DNA of 64,000 nucleotides from CAVTYH01 sp963738835 (lineage in GTDB: Bacteria; Planctomycetota; Planctomycetia; Pirellulales; JADZDJ01). Position 1 is the first letter of the stretch, and each line of letters opens with the position of its first letter. Made by a program: the position numbers and the translations under genes. The notes under the pieces are model-generated. The model saw only the letters and a list, made by a program, of their open reading frames with translations. It searched no databases and was not told the origin of the DNA. Of the stretch, positions 61,657 through 64,000 are shown piece after piece. The stretch covers positions 186,001 through 250,000 of the forward strand of contig CAVTYH010000009.1 in the NCBI GenBank assembly GCA_963738835.1. The letters run 5' to 3'.

Positions 61657-62706
61657 TTATTGCGGTGCAGGAACCTTTAATTTGGCGGAGAAATCGAGCA
61701 ACTGTTTCCAGTTGCCATCGTCGAGCGGAATGCCTTCGCTCTGTCGGCGGGCCGCGGTTTTACGCTCCGGATCGCCGGGCAATAGAATTTCGCTCACACC
61801 GTCGGCGCGTGGGCAATTGCGGATGAATTGCACAAGGCACGTTACCTCGCGGGCAAAATGCTGACCGCCGCCGACGTGATTGGGGTCGATCACCAGTTCG
61901 AACACACAGTTGCCCATCTGGTTGATCGGCGTTTCGCGAATGCAAACGCCCCCCGACAGTGCGCCGGCGAAGATTTCGACCATCAGTCCTAGTGCAAATC
62001 CTTTGTGCGGTTGATCGCCGCCGAACGGACGGATGGTGCCTTGCGGATCGGTATACAGCACCGCGGGATCGTTGGTCGGATTGCCTTGATTATCGAGCAG
62101 CCAACCGTCGGGGCATTTTTGCCCGGCGATGCGTTTCACGCGCACCTTGCCTTCGGCCGTAGCGCTGGTGCCGAAGTCCGTCACCAGCGGCCCATCGGCA
62201 TACGGCACACCGATAGCAATAGGATTCGTGCCTAACCGTGGCGCGGTTCCACCCGGGGGCGCAACGCGGCGTGCGGTGCCGTGCGTGTTAACCATCAGCA
62301 TCGACACCATTCCGGCCGCCGCCGCTTGCTCGCAATACTCGCCCAGCCGGCCGATGTGAGCGCAATGCACCAGCGTTCCCAAGGCTACGCCGCTTTTCCG
62401 CGCTTTGGAAATCAGGCGCTCGGTGAGCTGCCGGGCTTGCGTCTGACCAAAACCCCAATTGCCGTCGGCTTGCACCAGTGAGTCGGACTCTTTGATCACC
62501 GTGAAGGGTGCGCCGGGTTTGACTTCGCCTTTGGCGACGCCATCGAGATAGTACGGAATGCGCATGACCCCGTGCGAATCGTGCCCCATCAAATTGGCGG
62601 CCACCAAACTTTTGGCGACGAGCCGGGCTTCATCGCCCGGAACTCCGCCGGCTACGAGCAGCGCAGTCGCAAACTGAACCAGCTTGTCGGCAGCAATTGT
62701 CGGCAT
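61657..62706 (-). CDS. Malate/L-lactate dehydrogenase (Ldh2/YiaK family)
   Basis: NAD(P)-dependent oxidoreductase of the Ldh2 fold, acting on 2-oxo/2-hydroxy acids. Family motifs are ANLMGHDSHGVMRIPYY near residue 45, the catalytic His region HCAHIGRLGEYCEQAA, and PRLGTNPIAIGVPY. ATG 62706 (MPTIAADKL) gives a normal 349-residue protein; the open frame upstream to 63174 overlaps trmL and does not look family-like. Substrate (malate, lactate, ureidoglycolate or similar) cannot be decided. Confidence 0.85.
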   Translation of the reverse strand: MPTIAADKLVQFATALLVAGGVPGDEARLVAKSLVAANLMGHDSHGVMRIPYYLDGVAKGEVKPGAPFTVIKESDSLVQADGNWGFGQTQARQLTERLISKARKSGVALGTLVHCAHIGRLGEYCEQAAAAGMVSMLMVNTHGTARRVAPPGGTAPRLGTNPIAIGVPYADGPLVTDFGTSATAEGKVRVKRIAGQKCPDGWLLDNQGNPTNDPAVLYTDPQGTIRPFGGDQPHKGFALGLMVEIFAGALSGGVCIRETPINQMGNCVFELVIDPNHVGGGQHFAREVTCLVQFIRNCPRADGVSEILLPGDPERKTAARRQSEGIPLDDGNWKQLLDFSAKLKVPAPQ

Positions 62707-62792
62707 GCGTCTAAATATCCCCCGTGTATCCCAGATGACGATGGCATATGGTAACCAAAATTGGCCCGGCATGCACCCGTCCGGTGGTCGAC

Positions 62793-63275
62793 TTACAAAA
62801 ATTGATTCCATTGCCGCAAGGCCTCGTAGGCCGCGATCGCCACACTGTTCGATAAATTCAGGCTCCTCACGTCGCAGCGGATCGGAATGCGCAGCGTCCG
62901 CTCGCTGTTGGCCTCCAGCAGCGATGGCGGCAGACCGAACGATTCGCTGCCGAAGACCAGAATATCGCCGTGTTTGAATTTTGCCGCTGTGTAAATTTGT
63001 GTCGCGGTCTTGGTAAAGAACCAAGGTAGCCTGCCCGGAGATTCTTTGGCCACCCGTGCCGTCAGCGCTGGCCAATCGTCCACCGCTTCCCACTCCAAGT
63101 GTTCCCAGTAATCCAATCCTGCGCAGCGCAAATAATAATCGTCGATCCGAAATCCCAGCGGCCGCACCAACCACAACTTGGCCCCCACTGCCACGCAGGT
63201 GCGGCCTACGCTTCCGGTGTTGTACGGAATTTCTGGTTGGTGCAGCACGATGTTCAAAAGAGGCTGGTATTTCAT
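62793..63275 (-). CDS. trmL: tRNA (cytidine(34)-2'-O)-methyltransferase
   Basis: SPOUT methyltransferase modifying the wobble position of tRNA-Leu. HQPEIPYNTGSVGRTCVAVG near the N-terminus, LVFGSESFGLPPSLL and IPIRCDVRSLNLSNSVAIAAYEA (the trefoil-knot SAM site) are all present. ATG 63275 (MKYQPLLNIV) fits the family length of about 160 residues; the frame is open 28 codons further upstream. Confidence 0.9.
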   Translation of the reverse strand: MKYQPLLNIVLHQPEIPYNTGSVGRTCVAVGAKLWLVRPLGFRIDDYYLRCAGLDYWEHLEWEAVDDWPALTARVAKESPGRLPWFFTKTATQIYTAAKFKHGDILVFGSESFGLPPSLLEANSERTLRIPIRCDVRSLNLSNSVAIAAYEALRQWNQFL

Positions 63276-63455
63276 CCCCCGGCGATACCGCGCGGCCTCG
63301 TCGACGTCAAGAGATTTCAAAAGGCTACGATTGGAAAAACTTGGCGTCGTGTCAGGCAAATCGCGATGCCTTATTCACCTGTTAGCAAATGGATATGATG
63401 ATCGCCAGCGTCGGAAACGTTGTGGTTGGAGCCGTCAGATTTCGGAGGTTCCTAC

Positions 63456-64000
63456 ATGACCGCGCATCTGCATCGGATAGATCGAGCATCCTCGCCGCCA
63501 TCCGGACCTGATTTGGCGAAAATGCCATTGCCGCAGGCACTCGCGCAACTCAATGCGACGGCTGACGGTTTGACGGCTGAGGAGGCCCAACATCGCTTAC
63601 AACAGTACGGCTACAACGAGTTGCCAGAGCACAAGCAAAGCGAGCTCTTAAAATTCCTTTCCTATTTTTGGGGTCCCATTCCCTGGATGATCGAAGTGGC
63701 CGTCGTTTTGTCGGCCGTGGTGCGGCACTGGACCGATTTCGTTATCATCTCGGTTCTGCTGCTGATGAACGCCATCGTGGGCTTTTGGGAAGAGTATCAG
63801 GCTGCTGGAGTCATTGCGGCATTGAAAGCCCGATTGGCGCTAGCAGCCCGGGTGCGCCGCGGCGGGGCGTGGACTTCGGTGCCGGCCCGCGAACTCGTGC
63901 CGGGTGATGTCATTCGTCTCCGCTTGGGCGACATCGTGCCGGCCGATGCCAAGTTGCTCGACGGCGATGGTGTCGAGGTCGATCAATCGGCCCTGACAGG
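63456..64000 (+). CDS. P-type ATPase, proton-efflux type, 5' part
   Basis: The frame starts at ATG 63456 with CGGAGG upstream and runs off the right edge. The N-terminal cation-ATPase domain is visible (LNATADGLTAEEAQHRLQQY and GYNELPEHK), followed by helices FLSYFWGPIPWMIEVAVVL and VIISVLLLMNAIVGFWEEYQ and the actuator start VPARELVPGDVIRLRLGDIV with DADQSALTG-type ending EVDQSALTG. PIPWMIE and GFWEEYQA resemble plasma-membrane H+-ATPases (P3A) rather than Ca2+ or Mg2+ pumps. The catalytic Asp region lies outside the window. Confidence 0.8.
   Translation, partial: MTAHLHRIDRASSPPSGPDLAKMPLPQALAQLNATADGLTAEEAQHRLQQYGYNELPEHKQSELLKFLSYFWGPIPWMIEVAVVLSAVVRHWTDFVIISVLLLMNAIVGFWEEYQAAGVIAALKARLALAARVRRGGAWTSVPARELVPGDVIRLRLGDIVPADAKLLDGDGVEVDQSALT

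Noticed and set aside
61657..63174. The upstream extension of the Ldh2-type gene to 505 codons
   Set aside because: The extra 156 residues overlap trmL and have no similarity to the family; ATG 62706 gives the normal length.
1..64000. tRNA, rRNA or known riboswitch
   Set aside because: Reading both strands I found no cloverleaf with a TTCGA-type arm or conserved riboswitch core; a covariance-model search would be needed to exclude them fully.

Overview
The window looks like a chromosome segment from a planctomycete, probably related to the Pirellulales, and possibly from an uncultured lineage. This is inferred from gene content only: an octaheme cytochrome c inside a Rieske/cytochrome b operon, two differently built heme-copper oxidase clusters, an ExbB/ExbD pair followed by a membrane-anchored prenyltransferase-repeat protein, and a Rieske protein with an Ala/Pro/Lys-rich N-terminus. 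I see no rRNA or tRNA gene, CRISPR array or transposase gene.

Layout. 1-5 kb (minus strand): pyrK, an RluB-type pseudouridine synthase broken by a frameshift, a lipoprotein, mannose-6-phosphate isomerase and a small membrane protein, then a DUF983 protein on plus. 4.9-26.1 kb (minus): one very long respiratory run, read right to left. It encodes Rieske, cytochrome b in two pieces, an octaheme cytochrome c with a PDZ domain, two cupredoxin-like proteins, a diheme lipoprotein cytochrome, an A2-type oxidase (ctaC, ctaD), heme A and heme O synthases, ctaE, a subunit IV, an ABC exporter pair, SCO, DUF420 and a small CxxC membrane protein. 26.5-27.8 kb: purD on plus. 27.8-29.6 kb: a gene-poor island of inverted repeats, including an integron attC-like site. 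29.6-38.3 kb: mixed genes (LTxxQ-like secreted protein, lone ABC ATPase, small envelope proteins, TPR protein, methyltransferase, YqgE/AlgH). 38.3-45.8 kb (minus): a glucose-6-phosphate operon (pgl, zwf, gnd, glk, glycosidase). 45.9-56.3 kb (plus): a second, compact respiratory cluster with an A1-type caa3 oxidase, a membrane diheme cytochrome fusion, a Tat-exported Rieske protein, a cytochrome b-cytochrome c fusion and a CtaG-ferredoxin fusion. 56.4-59.4 kb: exbB, exbD and the prenyltransferase-repeat protein. 59.4-64 kb: prolyl oligopeptidase, an Ldh2-type dehydrogenase, trmL and the start of a P-type H+-ATPase.

How it works together. Each respiratory cluster encodes its own quinol-oxidising bc-like module, electron carriers and terminal oxidase, so each could form a quinol-to-oxygen unit. 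The first cluster also holds heme and copper assembly genes that both oxidases could use.

Two patterns cut across the annotation. First, at least 13 one- or two-base frameshifts break otherwise intact core genes (rluB, ctaA, ctaD, purD, zwf, exbB and others). They mostly lie in short homopolymers or GC runs, so sequencing or assembly error is the simplest explanation. Second, the window has many short inverted-repeat elements whose arms are themselves quasi-tandem iterations. Some sit between genes and others are translated in frame inside respiratory proteins.
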